A DNA stretch of 20,764 nt, taken from Plantago elongata (lineage: Eukaryota > Streptophyta > Magnoliopsida > Lamiales > Plantaginaceae). A program made the translations under genes and the position numbers. The notes below the pieces were generated by a model. The model ran no database searches and was not told where the DNA came from. It saw only the letters and a list, made by a program, of their open reading frames with translations. The stretch spans positions 1-20,764 of the forward strand of contig JAYMSP010003176.1 of the NCBI GenBank assembly GCA_036897095.1. Direction: 5' to 3'. This document shows, piece after piece, positions 18,320 to 20,764 of this stretch; within the stretch, counting starts at the first letter, position 1; each line of letters begins with the position of its first letter.

Positions 18320-19079
18320 TGTAAGGTTCGTCGAATTTTTATCGATTTTCAATACCTGAATAAAATATTAATTTTATTATTTCGTACGAGTAGGAAAATT
18401 TCGTAAATAGGTTAGGTCGAATTTCGTACTTTAACGTCGAGCGGATTCGACGTTAAAATAGAAAACTAGTTATACCGAATAAAATAATATTAAATATTAT
18501 AAAATAAAAATTATTTATTTTATTTTTCTGACGGCTCGAGAATGACTTGATAAATGTCCGGGAAGCGGTTTACCATTTTTTTGAAATTTATTTACGAGTC
18601 ATTTGGTAGCCAGAACGAACCAGTTATATATAATAGAGAAAAGACCGAGATACCCCTGCTTCCTTATTTCCTTTCCTTTTGACTGAGGGGTATAAACGTA
18701 ATTTCCACAGCTCCTTCCCCAAATTGGCATGAAGGATTTACAGTGCCATTGATGGCCATTTTCACCCGCCTCCGTTTTCCTTTCTTTCTCTCCCCCGTTT
18801 CTTCTCCGTTCCGCCTCCGTTCGTGCCTCTTCCTCCGCCAATCTCGTCGCGCACAATCAGCTTTCTCACGTGCCACCACCACGTCCCTTCGCACCGCCGT
18901 TCGCCCACATTTTCCCCCTTCCTCGAGCCGCCACCGCCGCCTTTGCCTGACTCCTTACACGAGAAGAAACAGAAGGAATGGATACAAATGGAGCCACGAC
19001 AACAGACAAACGTGCGGAAGAGAAGGAAGAAACGTGGCCATTTTCCGGCCATGTCCTCCACCGCCTACGCCGCCCTCTC

Positions 19080-19095
19080 CGGCTATAAATAGCCG
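19080..19095 (+). promoter_or_regulatory. LTR core promoter: TATA box inside a perfect inverted repeat
   Basis: CGGCTATAAATAGCCG has perfect 7-base arms around a TATAAATAG box. The sequence that follows (CGAATCCACCCCCATTTCAC and a long C/T-rich tract) fits a plant transcription start region. Transcription would run rightward into R-U5 and the element's interior outside the window. Confidence 0.6.
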
Positions 19096-19429
19096 CGAAT
19101 CCACCCCCATTTCACTTGCTCATTCCCTTCCTCTCCTTCAGTCTTCTTGTCTCTCGATTTCTCCCATTTTTTCCATTTTCTTCTCTTTTTCCGGCAAACC
19201 GCCGCCCCCATTTCCGGCCAAGCCTCCGGCTACCCCCCGACTGCCGACCACCCCCTAAAACCGGAAGCGTCGTTCATTCGACCAAACTCCGGTAAATTTC
19301 TTCAATCGAATAAACGAACGAAGAATAGTTTAATATTTTAATTCATCGCGTCGTCCCGACTCCGTTCGCTATGTCGTTACTCTGCTCGTCACTCAACGTG
19401 CACTCGGTTAGTGCCGCATTATTTTATTA

Positions 19430-19930
19430 TTATTTTTGCTAATTATCGTTCGGTAAAATCTATCGTTAATTAATTAAGCCTTAATTATCGTTAGTATATA
19501 ATTACCGTTGTTTAATTATCGTAGTTAATTACTGTTAACTAAGTAACATTAGCTATAGTTAATTATTGTACTTAGTTAATTATCATTAATTATCGTTAAG
19601 CTAAGGATTAATTAATCTTAATTAGTATCGTTAATCAACGTTAATGATCAATTAGTGTAATTAACTATGGTAATTTACAGTATAATTAATCGTTAAAAGT
19701 TAATTACGGTTAAGCTAATTACTGATAGTCTTAATTAATGGTTAATTATCGTCAAGCTAATTACTGTTAGTCTTAATTAATGGTTAATCATCGTTAAGCT
19801 AATCATTGTTAGTCTTAATTAATAATTAATTATTGTTAATGAAAGTCATTAGTACTCCGTAATTAGCGGGTAATTAGCATTGATTTTTAGCGTAATTAAA
19901 ATTAATGAAGGGTTAACAATTTTTAATTAC
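19430..19930. repeat. Degenerate TTAATTA/CGTTAA repeat block inside the LTR, with three 42-bp units
   Basis: About 500 bp is built of variants of TTAATTATCGTTA. Three clearer tandem units begin at 19707, 19750 and 19792 with the pattern CGTTAAGCTAATTACTGTTA followed by GTCTTAATTAATGGTTAAT; spacing is 43 and 42 bp and identity is about 90%. It lies downstream of the TATA box, that is, in the transcribed R/U5 part of the LTR. Confidence 0.75.
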
Positions 19931-20764
19931 CGATTAGTAATGATAATCAAAATACTGTTATAATAAATGACGACTGGCTGTCGACTAGAAGTTAAATATT
20001 ATATAATGATATATTGTTGGAGGATGGGATTGGACAGACTTCTTTTCTGTAGTGGATTATCGGTTGGAAAAGATAATGAGTAATTATTGGAAAGCCGAAA
20101 ATACCAACTTATTAGGTTAACCGGATAAATGACATAACTAAGTAACATAATAAGATATTATTAAACTATCAGGTACTTAAATAAATATTATATGTTATCA
20201 GGATGGTCAGAAGCTCCTGAGATACCGAATCCCAACGGTGAGTGACTACTGGCTTTCGGCATCCGGCCCTGGGAAAGTTTGATTCTGTTCAATTGTCTTC
20301 CTTCAATTTATGTATCTGTTTATCTGCTTGACTGTCTAACCTCGACCGACTAGTTATTGATTTAGTTATCTAACCGTAAAACTTTAGGCAAATGGTATTA
20401 GGTACCTGCACCTGTAGAAACCCAACCTGGTTCCCTAGTTTGTACCGTGTACCGACACCCTGTATCGATTCCAGTTACTAAGTTCCCTCGTGTTCACTAG
20501 TCATGTCACTGACACCGCTATTGGTTCTATTTCCTGATCCTGTCTCCTGTTACTGTTATCCTGATTCTGTTACTGTCCTGTTTACTGTTACTGTACTGCA
20601 TCTGCATATTACTCCTATTCCTGATCCTCATTTATTGCATTGCACGAAAACTGTTTTCCTGAAAATATAACTGCACACTAAAAATTGTTTTGGGAAACCG
20701 TTCACGTCTTGTTTAGCTGGGTGATGTCACTTGCAGCATTCCTGTTATTGGTCATTGGGTAGTC

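Larger units (their letters stand above)
18320..20764 (+). mobile_element. 5' portion of a long LTR (gypsy-type), right edge truncated by the window
   Basis: TGTAAGGTTCGTCG begins at 18320, exactly where the Tat gag ends, and is followed by AT-rich U3-like sequence with the TTTCGTACGAG and GTTAGGTCGAATTTCGTA pattern familiar from long gypsy LTRs. A TATA box lies at about 19084. Downstream there is a C-rich leader, an AT-rich degenerate repeat block and no ORF worth keeping. At more than 2.4 kb without an end it is a long LTR, as in Tekay/Del-type elements, although the internal region is not visible. The expected 5-bp target duplication is AAAAG (18315-18319). Confidence 0.6.

Noticed and set aside
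318-18320. The two LTR segments as the 5' and 3' LTRs of one element spanning the window
   Set aside because: The left one ends and the right one starts in the same orientation, the flanks TTCAA and AAAAG differ, and the DNA between contains host genes and an opposite-strand element. They are separate insertions.
18743-19258. 171-codon plus-strand frame and overlapping minus-strand frames
   Set aside because: The composition is low-complexity (Pro/Ser/Arg-rich), it lies in the U3/leader of an LTR and spans its TATA box, and no domain is visible.

Overview
The window looks like nuclear DNA of a flowering plant, probably a eudicot. It is AT-rich, has spliced genes with GT-AG introns, carries one plant-only family gene (a plasmodesmata-located DUF26 protein), and most of it is LTR-retrotransposon sequence. 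Nothing bacterial, organellar or CRISPR-like is present. I cannot name the species.

Layout from left to right. (1) 1-318 is the 3' end of an LTR ending in CCGGGGCGTTACA. (2) 357-1629 is a 5'-truncated, frameshifted plant mobile domain (MAIN-like) gene in four exons, followed by a short palindromic repeat at 1815-1882. (3) 2524-3427 is a probable non-autonomous hAT-like element with degenerate terminal inverted repeats. (4) 3428-4491 is mostly anonymous AT-rich DNA. (5) 4492-5241 is a GC-richer, coding-like block that I cannot identify. (6) 5686-6986 is the only gene that looks intact: a three-exon PDLP gene (283 aa) with signal peptide, two DUF26 domains, one membrane span and an 8-nt last coding exon. 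(7) 7404-18319 is a large decayed Ty3/gypsy retrotransposon of the Tat lineage on the minus strand. It has a 3' LTR, a polypurine-tract candidate, a plus-strand (antisense) ORF region with a gypsy-type 'Transposase_28' domain, a nine-copy 90-bp tandem array, and then, reading leftward on the minus strand, gag remnant, protease, reverse transcriptase, RNase H, a second archaeal-type RNase H, and integrase. (8) 18320-20764 is the 5' portion of a long LTR in plus orientation that has inserted into the Tat gag.

The host PDLP gene sits between transposons. The Tat 3' LTR ends about 420 bp downstream of its stop codon, and that LTR's promoter points toward the gene, antisense to it. The Tat polyprotein has at least five in-frame stops between protease and RNase H, several frameshifts, and substitutions in the reverse transcriptase and integrase active sites, so it is not autonomous.

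I found no convincing new biological system. The most interesting structures are the antisense gene region of the Tat element, which has its own TATA box and leader intron, the hairpin-bearing 90-bp array next to it, and the fact that the two window ends look like adjoining halves of the same LTR family.
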